From: CAYRTV01 sp046483285
Lineage (GTDB): Bacteria > Acidobacteriota > Aminicenantia > Aminicenantales > Aminicenantaceae
Reading direction: 5' to 3'
Assembly: GCA_046483285.1 (NCBI GenBank)
Contig: JAWODN010000046.1
Span: forward strand, 14,448-78,447
DNA: 64,000 nucleotides
Part shown: positions 16,544 to 25,915 of the stretch, piece by piece
Numbering within the stretch: the stretch's first letter is position 1
Layout of the letters: each line of letters opens with the position of its first letter
The notes under the pieces: model-generated
Databases searched by the model: none
What the model saw: the letters and a program-made list of their open reading frames with translations, nothing else
Told to the model about the DNA's origin: nothing
Translations under genes and position numbers: made by a program

Positions 16544-17476
16544 GCGCTTCGCTCCAGAAATAATATTTAGAGCATGCCGGAGACTTTCGGCATGGGTGAC
16601 GAGATAGAAAAAGCGGCCATGCTGCTGAAAGACAACCACCCCCGCTTTTTCGGTTGAAAGTTTCAGGGTGGTTTCGTCCGGGCGGTGCACAAGGGCGGGC
16701 GTTTTTGTTTCAAAATACTCCGCCAGGGATCGAAGGGATTTTGCGGCGGCGGGGGGATCTGAAAATTTAAGAATGTGCAAAGAATATCCGGATTGGTAAT
16801 CGGCTTTAATCCCTTCTTCGAAAAGAACAGGAACTTCCAAGACCAAGGGAAAGCGGTTGGAAAAAGCGAGGCTGCCTGAAAAGTAAACCGGACTGCCCGG
16901 GATCCTGCCTGAATCAGGAAGAGAGGACATGATCTCAGGCCCGGGTATATGTTTCGGGGCGGCCGGCTTTATTTTGGATGTGACGGCCCGGGCCAGGTCC
17001 TGCAGTCCTCTCAGGGTTTCAGGTTCCTGATCAAATCCGGTGATGGTGAGGAGATAACGGCCTTTCCAGCAATTCAAGTAATAGTCATCCAAACGAGCCT
17101 GCCAACCGATGTCCGTCTTTTGGGAATCTGTTCCGGATTTGAAGGTGAAAATACCGAAAGCGCTGAGAGGGCCGGACATCTCGTAGATTTCAAGGGAGAG
17201 GGAGTTATCCCACCGGCTATGATAGTCCTGAACCAGAACCTGCCGGAATCCGTACTCATGATAGATTTCCGCTCCTCCGTTGATATAAAGATAAAGGTCT
17301 TCACCGGAATACACCTCAGGCTTGTTAACGGTTTTCCAGTCATCCGACCAGCTTGGATCCGGGAGCAGAAGCCGGATGTCGTTTACGCCGGCGGATATGA
17401 AGTGAAGGGCGATGAGCAGTATTCCAGACATGCCCATGGGGATTATTTTTTTCACAGCAGGTTTATTATAGCTCAT
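16538..17476 (-). CDS. DUF6599-type exported protein, copy 1
   Basis: 312 residues with an N-terminal hydrophobic segment (about 12-30, MGMSGILLIALHFISAG) that is a signal peptide or anchor. The core (about 35-200) contains LLPDPSWSDDW, DLYLYINGGAEIYHEYGF, LSLEIYEMSGPLSAFGIF and WKGRYLLTITGF. It is clearly paralogous to the protein at 47605-48519 (LLPDISGWK, LFEYINGAAESYLSYDF, VSLEIYDMEKPLKAFGIY, LAGRYYVKMLCF). Function unknown. The last residues SGAKRF come from the adjacent repeat. It follows mutY by 22 bases and is probably cotranscribed with it. No good SD is seen before the ATG. Confidence 0.75.
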   Translation of the reverse strand: MSYNKPAVKKIIPMGMSGILLIALHFISAGVNDIRLLLPDPSWSDDWKTVNKPEVYSGEDLYLYINGGAEIYHEYGFRQVLVQDYHSRWDNSLSLEIYEMSGPLSAFGIFTFKSGTDSQKTDIGWQARLDDYYLNCWKGRYLLTITGFDQEPETLRGLQDLARAVTSKIKPAAPKHIPGPEIMSSLPDSGRIPGSPVYFSGSLAFSNRFPLVLEVPVLFEEGIKADYQSGYSLHILKFSDPPAAAKSLRSLAEYFETKTPALVHRPDETTLKLSTEKAGVVVFQQHGRFFYLVTHAESLRHALNIISGAKRF

Positions 17477-17498
17477 TTTTGTTTATCCAAACCATTTT

Positions 17499-18611
17499 TC
17501 ATTCACTTCCTTTAAGGTGGCGGATGATCTTGATGCTTCCGGAGGGGAAGGGATATGGCTCCATTTCTCCAAGGGAGACCCATTTCTGCCTGGAGCTGAG
17601 GCCGGCGGGAAAGGCGCGGACGCGGCATGTGAAGGCATGCAGGGTCACCTGAAACCGGGTGTAGGAATGCCGGACTGTTATCAAAGGCGCAGCCTGTATC
17701 ACGTCCATCCCGGTTTCTTCCCGGATTTCCCGCTTCAGTGTGTCTTCAAGAGATTCTCCGGATTGCCTTTTTCCTCCTGGGAATTCCCATAAGTCGGCGA
17801 GCAGCCCGCTTTGAGGCCTTCTTTGAATGAAATAGCGGTGCCCGTTTTTTATCAGGCCCGTCACGGCTTCGATTTTATGAATGTTTCTTTTTCGGGGGGA
17901 GGGGATGATTTCCTGCACTCCGGAGGCGTAAGCGGTACAGAACACCGATACCGGGCAGAGAAGGCAAGCCGGGTTTTGAGGCCGGCAGATGAGGGCCCCC
18001 AGCTCCATGGCAGCCTGATTGAAATGTCCGGGCTGGGCCCTGTCTATGTTCAATCTGAGAAATTCTTCGATTTTTTTTTCATCATTCCGGGATGAATTGG
18101 ACATCAGCTTCAGAATGCGCATCACCACCCGTTTCACGTTGGCATCAACCACAGGAAAAGGCTGCCCGAAGGCGATGCTCAGAACGGCGGCGGTGGTGTA
18201 AGGCCCGAATCCGGGAAGATTGATCAAAAGCTCATAATCCGGGGGGAGGCGTCCTTGATGCCGGCCGGCGATTATTTGTGCGGCATGACAAAGGTTTTTG
18301 GCCCTCTGGTAATACCCAAGACCTTCCCAGAGCTTGAGGACTTTGCTAACGGGAGCGCGGCTTAAAGTCAAAACATCGGGAAATTCCCGGATCCATTTTT
18401 GATAGTAAGGCAGAACGGTCTTAACCGTTGTTTGCTGCAGCATAACTTCGGAGATCCAGATCTTGTAAGGATCGTCCGTTTCCCGCCAGGGAAGTTTTCT
18501 TTTGTGTTGCCGGTACCACCACATAAGGGAAGTACAGAAAGACGAAGGGTCCGCAGAATGATTTTTTTCAGCGGCCGGAGGTGTCTTCCGGATTGGATTC
18601 GGCTGTTTCAC
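17499..18611 (-). CDS. mutY: A/G-specific adenine DNA glycosylase
   Basis: 370 residues. The glycosylase domain has the catalytic glutamate E55 in WISEVMLQQT, the helix-hairpin-helix LPGFGPYT (132-139) and D156 in VVDANVKR. The [4Fe-4S] loop is C-x6-C-x2-C-x5-C (CRPQNPACLLCPVSVFC). The C-terminal NUDIX-like domain (about 245-370) recognises 8-oxoG and here has a complete Nudix box, G-x5-E-x7-RE-x2-EE-x-G (GGKRQSGESLEDTLKREIRE...). It removes adenine mispaired with 8-oxoguanine. The start overlaps the end of the upstream GGDEF gene by 44 bases, so it is translationally coupled. Confidence 0.96.
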   Translation of the reverse strand: MKQPNPIRKTPPAAEKNHSADPSSFCTSLMWWYRQHKRKLPWRETDDPYKIWISEVMLQQTTVKTVLPYYQKWIREFPDVLTLSRAPVSKVLKLWEGLGYYQRAKNLCHAAQIIAGRHQGRLPPDYELLINLPGFGPYTTAAVLSIAFGQPFPVVDANVKRVVMRILKLMSNSSRNDEKKIEEFLRLNIDRAQPGHFNQAAMELGALICRPQNPACLLCPVSVFCTAYASGVQEIIPSPRKRNIHKIEAVTGLIKNGHRYFIQRRPQSGLLADLWEFPGGKRQSGESLEDTLKREIREETGMDVIQAAPLITVRHSYTRFQVTLHAFTCRVRAFPAGLSSRQKWVSLGEMEPYPFPSGSIKIIRHLKGSE

Positions 18612-19665
18612 TCTCTCTTTGTTCCTTCAAGTCTTCAATAACGCGTTCTATCAAATCGCCGGTGTCCTTCTTTTCAGCGGAGTCCAAGCCGATGTGGACC
18701 GAATAAGGGTACTGCTCCCGGATTTTGTTTTTTTGGGGAACTTCACGTAAAATCCGTTGACGCACATTTTCCGCTTCATGCTTTTTGGTGTTGGGCAGCA
18801 TAATGATGAATTCATCCGGACCGTAACGGGCCACCACATCCACTTTTCTGATTTGGGTCTTAATAAGGAGAGCCAGGTCTTTCAACACCGCATCCCCGGC
18901 CAAATTACCTTTTTCTTCATTGATGTCCTTAAGATTATCGATATCCACCAGCAGCAGGGACAGCGGAGTTCCGTAGCGGTTGCACCTTTCGATTTCCCTG
19001 GAAAAGATCCCATCGAAATTTTTCCGGTTGAGCAGCCCGGTGAGAGCATCTTCGCGGGACAAGTCTTTGATGGCGCTGAGGTAATAGATTTTTTCAATGG
19101 CGAGGGCTGCGAATCCGGATATGGTTTGCAAAACGTCCAGGTCTTTTTTTGAGTACGGTTTTTTATCCTTCCGGTCTGTCAGCTCGAAAACTCCGATAAT
19201 CTCATCATTCACAATCAAGGGTGACCCCATTTGAGAATAAGCGTCTATACCGGTCAGTTTGGTGAAATTTTGATAAAACCGTTCATCCTGATGGACGTCA
19301 GGAATAAAATCCGGCTTTTCATTTGCCGCAATCCAGTGGGCCAACCCTTTGCCTTTGGGCAGGTCTTTTCCCTCTAGCGCTTCGCTTTTCTCTCCATGCA
19401 CCAGTTTGAAAAAAATTTTTCCGGTGCTGCTGTTATGAAGCAAAAGAGACCAGGACACCGGAGAAAAAATTTCTCCTATTTTCAGCATAACCTGGTTCAT
19501 GGCTTGGTTGATGGTGTTGGATGCGGTGGACCCTAAATCCGTATCGGCGAATAAAGACAGTTTCAGATAATCATCGATTCCTTTATAATTTTTTCTTTCT
19601 TCCATTTTAGGTCTGCTGTTCTTCTGGTTCAGCCGGAGTGAATGTGAATACTCTTGAGTTATCAT
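18568..19665 (-). CDS. GAF-GGDEF protein (putative diguanylate cyclase, altered signature)
   Basis: 365 residues; an alternative start is at 19605 (MEERKNYKG), and neither has a clear SD. Residues about 45-195 form a GAF sensor (GKGLAHWIAANEKPDFIPDV, MGSPLIVNDEIIGVFEL). Residues about 200-345 are a GGDEF domain with DALTGLLNR and VDIDNLKDINEEKGNLAGD. The active-site signature reads YGPDEF where GG(D/E)EF is usual: the second Gly is Pro. Cyclase activity is therefore uncertain. No RxxD inhibitory site is seen in front of the signature. Cytoplasmic. It is the first gene of the GGDEF-mutY-DUF6599 group. Confidence 0.9.
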   Translation of the reverse strand: MITQEYSHSLRLNQKNSRPKMEERKNYKGIDDYLKLSLFADTDLGSTASNTINQAMNQVMLKIGEIFSPVSWSLLLHNSSTGKIFFKLVHGEKSEALEGKDLPKGKGLAHWIAANEKPDFIPDVHQDERFYQNFTKLTGIDAYSQMGSPLIVNDEIIGVFELTDRKDKKPYSKKDLDVLQTISGFAALAIEKIYYLSAIKDLSREDALTGLLNRKNFDGIFSREIERCNRYGTPLSLLLVDIDNLKDINEEKGNLAGDAVLKDLALLIKTQIRKVDVVARYGPDEFIIMLPNTKKHEAENVRQRILREVPQKNKIREQYPYSVHIGLDSAEKKDTGDLIERVIEDLKEQRESETAESNPEDTSGR

Positions 19666-19780
19666 ATGCCCAAGGAAAAGTCAATCACCGGGCAAAAAGA
19701 GATCCCTTTTTTCCGGAATCATAATGAAAGCCGGGAGAAAGCTTCCGTCCACCGGGCTCGTATCTTGTTCCTTTTCCGGT

Positions 19781-22192
19781 TTAAGAGAAAAGAGCCTCAA
19801 TATTCCTGAGCGCATCCATGGCGTCTTTTCCGTAAGCATCGGCTTTGATATGGTCGGAAAATTTCCGGGAAACGGCGGCTCCTCCCACAATCACTTTTAT
19901 GTGGGGGACCTTTTGATTTTTGATTTTGATAACCTCTTCCATGGCATCCAGGGTGGTGGTCATGAGGGCGGAAAGACCGATCACACCGGCTTCTTCTTTT
20001 TCAGCCGCGGCCACAATATCTTCAGCGGGCACGTTTTTCCCCAGGTCGATGACTTGGATTCCGGAATTTCTGAGAACCAGGGCCACGATGTTTTTCCCGA
20101 TATCATGAAGATCTCCTTTGACGGTCGCCAGGATGATCTTTTTCTTTTTTTGCCCGCTTTTTTTTCTGGGAAACGCCTGTTCCAGAACAGCGGAGGCGGA
20201 TTCCATAGCTTCGGCCGACATGATCAACTGGGGAAGATAATAGATGTTTTTTTCATAGTGGTCCCCGGCTTTGCGGAGGGCGGGGGAGAGCACGTTTTCC
20301 AAAATGTCCAAACCGCTGCGTCCCGATTCAATTAACTGTTTGGTCCTGTGTTCACTTTCTTTTTTTTCTCCCTCCAGGACGGCCTGGAATAATTTCTGAT
20401 CCGGGCTATCAAGAGAACGCGGGGTTTTTGTTTCAGGAGGTTTTTTCTGTATGCGGCTGAAACTTTCCGTGAAAATACGCAATCCTTTATCCCTGCCGGT
20501 TACGGCGTCGGCGGCCTTAATCAACTCCATGGTCTTTGTGTCCTGGGGATTTAAAATGGCGGCGTCCAATCCGAACGGCATGGCCATCATCAAAAAACTT
20601 TGATTGAGTCTGGACCGGAGCGGAAGACCGAAAGAAAAATTAGACAACCCGATAATAGATGCGATTCCCAAAGAGGAAGCTCCGGCGATGGCTTGAAAAG
20701 TTTCTTGTGCGGCTTTCGGAGAAGAAGCGGATAAGGCGAGAGTCACAGGATCCATGATGAGGTCGTCTTGGGAGAGCCCTGCTTCCAGAGCTTCCCGGAT
20801 GAGGTGTTCGATAATCCGGAGCCTGTCGGCGGCTGGTTCGGGGATGCCGTTTTCATCCATGGCCAGCAGCACCACTCCGGCTCCGAATTTTTTTGCCAAG
20901 GGAAAGAGGGTTTGTGTGTTTTTCTTTTCGGCGTTTACTGAATTGATGACCGGCTTTCCTCCGTAGAGAAGCAATGATTTTTCAAGGGATTCAGGATTGG
21001 AATTATCCAGGAAAAGGGCGCATTTGGTCACGGTTTGAATATCCCTGATTGCCGATGCGTAAAAATCAGGATCCTTTTCGCCGGCCTTCCCTAAATTGAT
21101 ATCCAAAGCGTCGGCGCCGGAATGCTCCTGTTTTCGGGCGAGGCTCCGGGCGCCGGCAAGCTCGCGGGATTGGAATTCCCGGTCCAGTTTTTTGGATGCG
21201 AAAGGATTGATGTTTTCTCCGACAACGGTAAAAGGACGGCCGTTTCCGGCGACAACCAGGCCGCTGCGGCTGGACATGCGGAAACCCGCATCTTTTTTGC
21301 CCGCAGGCACCGGTTTTTTTTCTTTAAGCCTCCGGGAGATTTCCGCTATATGTGCCGGTGTGGTTCCGCAGCATCCCCCGATGATACGTACGCCTTTTTG
21401 ATGAAAATCCTGAGCGAAACGGGCGTATTCTTGAGGGGTGAGCGGGAAAACAACCCGGTTCCCCTTTTTTTCAGGCTCCCCGGCGTTGGCATAGACAATA
21501 AGGGGTTTACGGCTGTGGAGAAGGGTTTGATCCAGCATGGCGGCGTATCCTTTGGGATGTCCGCCGCAGTTGATGCCGTATATATCGGCAAGACCGGCGG
21601 CAAAGGTTACGGCGGCGGCTTCGGGACCGGTGCCGGTCACCGTCCTTTGGTTGTCCAAAGGAAAAGTCATGGAAACAGCCACAGGCAGCGGACTGACGCT
21701 GCGGCATGCCTGCGCGGCAAGCTTGGCCTCCAGAATATCAATTTGAGTTTCAACCAGGAAGAAGTCAACGCCTCCTTCCGCCAGAAACGCCGCCTGTTCG
21801 GAAAAAGCCTCCAGAGCCTCTTCCGGCTCAATTTCGCCCAGGGGACGGATGAGCTTTCCCGTTGGTCCGATGGACCCGGCGATAAACACCTTTTGGCTTT
21901 TCCGGGCTTGTGAAGCTGCGTCCACAGCGGCCAGGTTCAGATCACGGCTGCGGCCTGAAGACGAAAATTCCTGCAGCTTGATGCGATTAGCCCCCAGGGT
22001 ATTGGTTTCAATGATGTCAGCGCCGGCTTGGATATAGGCGGCGTGGATGTCTTTGATCAAGCCGGCTTGGGACAGGTTCAATTCTTCCGGAAAGTCAAAG
22101 ATTTCACCGGTTCTTTTCATAATCTCGGTGCCCATGGCACCGTCGAGGATAAGAATCCTTTCTGAGAGAGCTGTCAGTAGATCATTCGGCAT
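19781..22192 (-). CDS. metH: Cobalamin-dependent methionine synthase, short form without reactivation domain
   Basis: 803 residues. Homocysteine-binding barrel at about 1-300 with the zinc site GGCCGTTPAHI (about 273) and an upstream NCGGHP; pterin-binding domain at about 325-575 (VVGENINPFASKKLDREF, ALDINLG, IIGLSNFSFGLP); B12-binding cap and domain at about 600-803 with DLHDIGKN (about 694), whose His is the lower cobalt ligand. The C-terminal AdoMet-dependent reactivation domain of E. coli MetH (total about 1,200 residues) is absent, as in the Thermotoga-type short MetH. It would transfer methyl from methyl-tetrahydrofolate to homocysteine. It is the last gene of the ABC/DUF4340 operon (4 bases after DUF4340). 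Confidence 0.92.
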   Translation of the reverse strand: MPNDLLTALSERILILDGAMGTEIMKRTGEIFDFPEELNLSQAGLIKDIHAAYIQAGADIIETNTLGANRIKLQEFSSSGRSRDLNLAAVDAASQARKSQKVFIAGSIGPTGKLIRPLGEIEPEEALEAFSEQAAFLAEGGVDFFLVETQIDILEAKLAAQACRSVSPLPVAVSMTFPLDNQRTVTGTGPEAAAVTFAAGLADIYGINCGGHPKGYAAMLDQTLLHSRKPLIVYANAGEPEKKGNRVVFPLTPQEYARFAQDFHQKGVRIIGGCCGTTPAHIAEISRRLKEKKPVPAGKKDAGFRMSSRSGLVVAGNGRPFTVVGENINPFASKKLDREFQSRELAGARSLARKQEHSGADALDINLGKAGEKDPDFYASAIRDIQTVTKCALFLDNSNPESLEKSLLLYGGKPVINSVNAEKKNTQTLFPLAKKFGAGVVLLAMDENGIPEPAADRLRIIEHLIREALEAGLSQDDLIMDPVTLALSASSPKAAQETFQAIAGASSLGIASIIGLSNFSFGLPLRSRLNQSFLMMAMPFGLDAAILNPQDTKTMELIKAADAVTGRDKGLRIFTESFSRIQKKPPETKTPRSLDSPDQKLFQAVLEGEKKESEHRTKQLIESGRSGLDILENVLSPALRKAGDHYEKNIYYLPQLIMSAEAMESASAVLEQAFPRKKSGQKKKKIILATVKGDLHDIGKNIVALVLRNSGIQVIDLGKNVPAEDIVAAAEKEEAGVIGLSALMTTTLDAMEEVIKIKNQKVPHIKVIVGGAAVSRKFSDHIKADAYGKDAMDALRNIEALFS

Positions 22193-22196
22193 GAAT

Positions 22197-23570
22197 TTAT
22201 TCCCTGTTAACTTCGGCGTTTTCTTCTTCTGTTATTTCATTTTTCAGCCAATCTTTCCGCTGCAGAGGAAAAGTCTGCAGAAATTCGGAACCGGCTTTAT
22301 AAAGATAATCAAAACGCTGGTTTTTTAAAACCACTTGATTGTTTTCCTTGTCTTCTTTTCCAATCAGAAGAGTGATGGTTTCAGCTTCTTGGTCTTTTTT
22401 GACGGTGATGGTGACTTTTTTGTCTTTGTCTGCGAGACCGTATTCACCGGCGTCCCAGGGAGGGTCAATAAAATCCGAAGCTTCCAGGTAGGAAATTTTC
22501 CGCAGGAAGTCTTCGATTTTTTGTATATCCGCTTCCGGTCCTTCAGCTGAATCCAGGCGCCACGTCTCTTCTTGGTCTTTAACAGCCGACAGGGTGAGCT
22601 GCCGGCTGGTGATATCCACGGCGGAGACTTCCCAAGTATAAAAGCCGGCGATACTCTTGTCGCGCAGATCCGTCAGGGATTGATCAAGTTTGGTCAAAAT
22701 GGCATCCGGAACCGTCACGATTTTGAGGGAGTCATTGGTGGTGGCGTACACCGCATCATCATGCCGGTTGAAGAAAAATTCGGTTTTTTTGTTTTCTTCC
22801 GGCAGATTCATTTCAACCCGGTAGGAAGGCTGGTGCAAACCGAATTGCCGGATTTCCGGGTCGGTTTTGTTTTCGGAAACAAATTCTTCCGCTTTCAAGG
22901 AAGACAGGGAATCCAGAATGCCCTGAATTCCGGTCTTGTCCGCCAGCGAATCCAGGGGGTCAACCAAAAACCACTCTCCATCTTTTTTTTCCGCCTGCCA
23001 GGATGTTTCAGGATTTGACACCGTTATGGACATGCTTTTTTCCGTATCAAAGCGGAAGATATCTTTTTTACGAAAGTCGCTCAGGCTTTTTTCCAGAGTG
23101 GTGCTGAGGCGGCTGGGAATGAGAACCACCCGGCTTTCATTCTCAAGTTTAGCGAAATAGGTGTTGTCCAGGGGGTTTTTGTCACCAATCAGGATGCCGA
23201 CCGGCTCCGGCTTGTCTTTATAATGCAGGATAATTTTTTGTGAAGGGATTCCATATTTAGCAAGATCGGACGGCTCAGTTTCCACGGTTTTTTCATAGGC
23301 GAGTTCCGACATATCTCTGGCCAGGTTCTCCGTCTGGATCTTATCTGCGGGGGCATTCACCGGAGAGGTGATCATCCATTCTTCTTGGTTTTGCTTGGTT
23401 ATGATTATGAGGCTTTCTCCGGTGTCGAATTCGATTTTTTCGACATCGTAAGGCGGCAGATCAACCAGGAGATTCCGGCTTTCCTTTTCCCCGGGAAATT
23501 CGATAACCAATACAAAAACCAGAAGGGCGATAAAGGCCAGCAATAAATAAAAGGTGGTGCGGAATTTCAT
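22197..23570 (-). CDS. DUF4340 domain protein of a Gld-type ABC operon
   Basis: 457 residues. The start is the ATG at 23570 (GGAGG 8 bases upstream), which overlaps the previous gene's stop as ATGA. One N-terminal membrane helix (FYLLLAFIALLVFVLVIEF) then an extracytoplasmic region with repeated strand blocks such as YGIPSQKIILHY, ILIGDKNPLDNTYFAK and FGLHQPSYRVEM, the pattern of DUF4340, found repeated. The family travels with GldG-like ABC auxiliary proteins. The exact role is unknown. Confidence 0.88.
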   Translation of the reverse strand: MKFRTTFYLLLAFIALLVFVLVIEFPGEKESRNLLVDLPPYDVEKIEFDTGESLIIITKQNQEEWMITSPVNAPADKIQTENLARDMSELAYEKTVETEPSDLAKYGIPSQKIILHYKDKPEPVGILIGDKNPLDNTYFAKLENESRVVLIPSRLSTTLEKSLSDFRKKDIFRFDTEKSMSITVSNPETSWQAEKKDGEWFLVDPLDSLADKTGIQGILDSLSSLKAEEFVSENKTDPEIRQFGLHQPSYRVEMNLPEENKKTEFFFNRHDDAVYATTNDSLKIVTVPDAILTKLDQSLTDLRDKSIAGFYTWEVSAVDITSRQLTLSAVKDQEETWRLDSAEGPEADIQKIEDFLRKISYLEASDFIDPPWDAGEYGLADKDKKVTITVKKDQEAETITLLIGKEDKENNQVVLKNQRFDYLYKAGSEFLQTFPLQRKDWLKNEITEEENAEVNRE

Positions 23571-25144
23571 AACGACCGCCTCCTGATCCAAATGAATATT
23601 CCGGTCAACATAACGGCCAGAGGCAGAATAATCAGGGAAACAAAAAAGATCAAGCGTCCTTGGGTGGGGGTCAGGTGAATGGTGCGGGGCTGGGATGTTT
23701 TTGATTGAATGGAAATCAAATCAGCTTCTTCAGAAAGCCAGTTGACGGCGTTGAGAAAAAGGTTTCCATTTCCTGATAAATTATAATACGCATTGGCGGC
23801 GAAATCGGCGTCACCGAAGACTGCGATTCGTGATTCATTCCGGTTCGAGTCATCCAGCGCCTCCTCATCCGGAATGGTGTCCGTTTCTGTTTCGACGGGC
23901 GGTTTTTCCTGAGGGGTTATGGTGACAGCCGCGGCCAGGGAGACCGGTCCGGGTTGGTCGAGACCTTCGTCGTAACGGACTTCCTGCTGGTCGAGTTGTC
24001 TTTCGGACCAGGAATCGGGGCTGCTTTTGGCGAGGATTTGAATGTTTATTCCATCCGGAGTCTCTTCGGCTTTGTCCACGGAACGGGCATAGGGGAAAAA
24101 GGTGGCATAGCGGAAATTCTGAGTTATGGAATGAGCCCCGTATTCGCTGATCACCGGCATGAAATAATCCCCGCCCAGCTGGCGGGAAACCGGATCAACC
24201 ACCAGGTCGTCCGCTAATTTAACCCCGTACCGGGCAAGAAAAGCTTCAAGCCCGGTTTGGGTTTCCGGCTCGACCATAAACAAGACCCGGCCTCCTTTTT
24301 GAATAAAGGCGTCCAAGGCTTCCGTTTCAGCCGGAAGCAGTTCTTTTTTGGGGCCGGGGATGACCAGGACGGACACATTTTCTCCCAGATTTTCAGGTAA
24401 AGCCAGAGTTATTTTATGGACCAGATATCCTTGTTTTTCCAGCTCTTCCTTCGCCAGAGAATACCCCTGGGCTTCCATCATGTCGATTGCGGCTTCACCG
24501 TGGCCTTCCAAAAAGTAAACTGATTTTTGGGTCTCACGGGTGAGCTGAATGATAGCGTTGGTGAAATCCTCCTCCGAATAGGAGGTGATGCGCTGTTCCC
24601 GCTCGCCCCGTTCAAAAATGGTGGTGCCGTCTTCAGTCACATTGTAGCGTTTAACCAATCCGGGGTTGGTATCGGGTTCGATGAATTCATATTTAATTTT
24701 GTTGGAATGATAAGCATAGATCTCCAGCATGCGTTCCACTTTATTGCGGTTGAAGTTATCCTGCCGGAAAAAGCAGTTGATGAGGACCGGCTCCTCCAAA
24801 TTTTTTAAAACCTTAACCGTTTGATCTGACAGACTGTGCAGTTTGGCTTCGGTGAAATCAAACCGGTAGTGATAATTGGAAAAAATATAATTGATCAAAA
24901 CCACAATTCCCAGAACCAGAATAATCACCAGGAACATATTGCTGGAGTATATAAAGGCTTTTCGCTGCATGGCTTCCCGCATGCGGGAGATATTCATCGC
25001 CAGATAAGCTCCCAGGGCGAGAAGGCCCGTGATCCCCAAAATGAGGGGAATCATTTTGCGGTAGGGCCAGATGAAGTAAGACACCAGAGACGCCAGAATC
25101 AAGACAGCGGCTATATAATTTAGATTTTTCTTAAATTGGTCCAT
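23567..25144 (-). CDS. GldG-like ABC transporter auxiliary/permease protein
   Basis: 525 residues. Two or three N-terminal membrane helices (about 10-100, including MFLVIILVLGIVVLINYIF), a large soluble domain (about 110-480) and a C-terminal helix (LIFFVSLIILPLAVMLTGIFIW). The soluble part has the ABC_transp_aux pattern: FDFTEAKLHSLSDQT, VLKNLEEPVLINCFFR, VYFLEGHGE and VLVIPGPKKELLPAETEAL, with FGDADFAANAYYNLSGN near the end. GldG is part of the Gld ABC system in Bacteroidota gliding, but such systems are common in non-gliders. It lies 3 bases after the permease gene. Confidence 0.9.
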   Translation of the reverse strand: MDQFKKNLNYIAAVLILASLVSYFIWPYRKMIPLILGITGLLALGAYLAMNISRMREAMQRKAFIYSSNMFLVIILVLGIVVLINYIFSNYHYRFDFTEAKLHSLSDQTVKVLKNLEEPVLINCFFRQDNFNRNKVERMLEIYAYHSNKIKYEFIEPDTNPGLVKRYNVTEDGTTIFERGEREQRITSYSEEDFTNAIIQLTRETQKSVYFLEGHGEAAIDMMEAQGYSLAKEELEKQGYLVHKITLALPENLGENVSVLVIPGPKKELLPAETEALDAFIQKGGRVLFMVEPETQTGLEAFLARYGVKLADDLVVDPVSRQLGGDYFMPVISEYGAHSITQNFRYATFFPYARSVDKAEETPDGINIQILAKSSPDSWSERQLDQQEVRYDEGLDQPGPVSLAAAVTITPQEKPPVETETDTIPDEEALDDSNRNESRIAVFGDADFAANAYYNLSGNGNLFLNAVNWLSEEADLISIQSKTSQPRTIHLTPTQGRLIFFVSLIILPLAVMLTGIFIWIRRRSL

Positions 25145-25147
25145 TTT

Positions 25148-25915
25148 TTATCTCCATCTCCGGGATTGAATGACCGAATGAGTTAAAAAGAGGCCCAGGA
25201 AAATAAAACTTAGATAATAAACCAGGTCGGTGGTATCAAGAATCCCTTCGGTCATGTCTCCGAAATGCTGGAAAAAAGAAATATAGTTCAATACGCTCCG
25301 CCAAATCCCGCCGGCAGAATTCGCTGCCCAGTTGAGAACCCAGAAAAGAAGCAGGGCGCCGAAGGTCAGCATGGCGGCGACGATTTGGTTTTCCGTCAGG
25401 GAAGAAAAGAAAATACCGACAGCCATGAAAGCCGCCCCCAGCAGGAACAAACCGAGATAACCGTTGAGAAGCGGTGCCGGCTCAGGGTTTCCATAAGCGA
25501 AGGTGAAGATGGACAAAACTCCGGTAAGCAGCAGCATGATCACCAGAACGAACAATGAGGCAAAATATTTTCCCAGGATAATCTGATGAACGGATATGGG
25601 GGATGTGTACAGGAGCTCATCCGTACTTATTTTCTTTTCTTCGGCGAACAAGCGCATGGTGATCAGGGGGATCATCAGAAGCAGTATGATGCTGACATTA
25701 TTAAAAAGAGGAGCATAAACCATTTGATTGATATTGAGCTGTTCAAGATATTGAGGGTATTTGGCGAGCTGCATGGACTGCATGTGGAACCAGTTGATCA
25801 AACTGGTGAAAAAGAATCCCGTTAAAACCAGAAACACCGTGATGGCGACATAAGCGATGGGTGAAGTGAAATAGGTTTTGATTTCTTTTTTGGTGATGGA
25901 CCAAATGTTTTTCAT
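25148..25915 (-). CDS. ABC-2 type permease (GldF-like)
   Basis: 255 residues from MKNIWSITKKEIKTYFTSPIAYVAI; this ATG overlaps the stop of the ATPase gene as ATGA. A longer reading frame upstream only overlaps that gene in another frame. Six membrane helices are visible (for example YVAITVFLVLTGFFFTSLI, SIILLLMIPLITMRLFAEE, LFVLVIMLLLTGVLSIFTF, LGLFLLGAAFMAVGIFFSSL). EEKKISTDELLYTSPIS is typical of ABC-2 permeases of the Gld/Nos group. Partners are the ATPase at 25912 and the GldG-like protein. Confidence 0.92.
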   Translation of the reverse strand: MKNIWSITKKEIKTYFTSPIAYVAITVFLVLTGFFFTSLINWFHMQSMQLAKYPQYLEQLNINQMVYAPLFNNVSIILLLMIPLITMRLFAEEKKISTDELLYTSPISVHQIILGKYFASLFVLVIMLLLTGVLSIFTFAYGNPEPAPLLNGYLGLFLLGAAFMAVGIFFSSLTENQIVAAMLTFGALLLFWVLNWAANSAGGIWRSVLNYISFFQHFGDMTEGILDTTDLVYYLSFIFLGLFLTHSVIQSRRWR

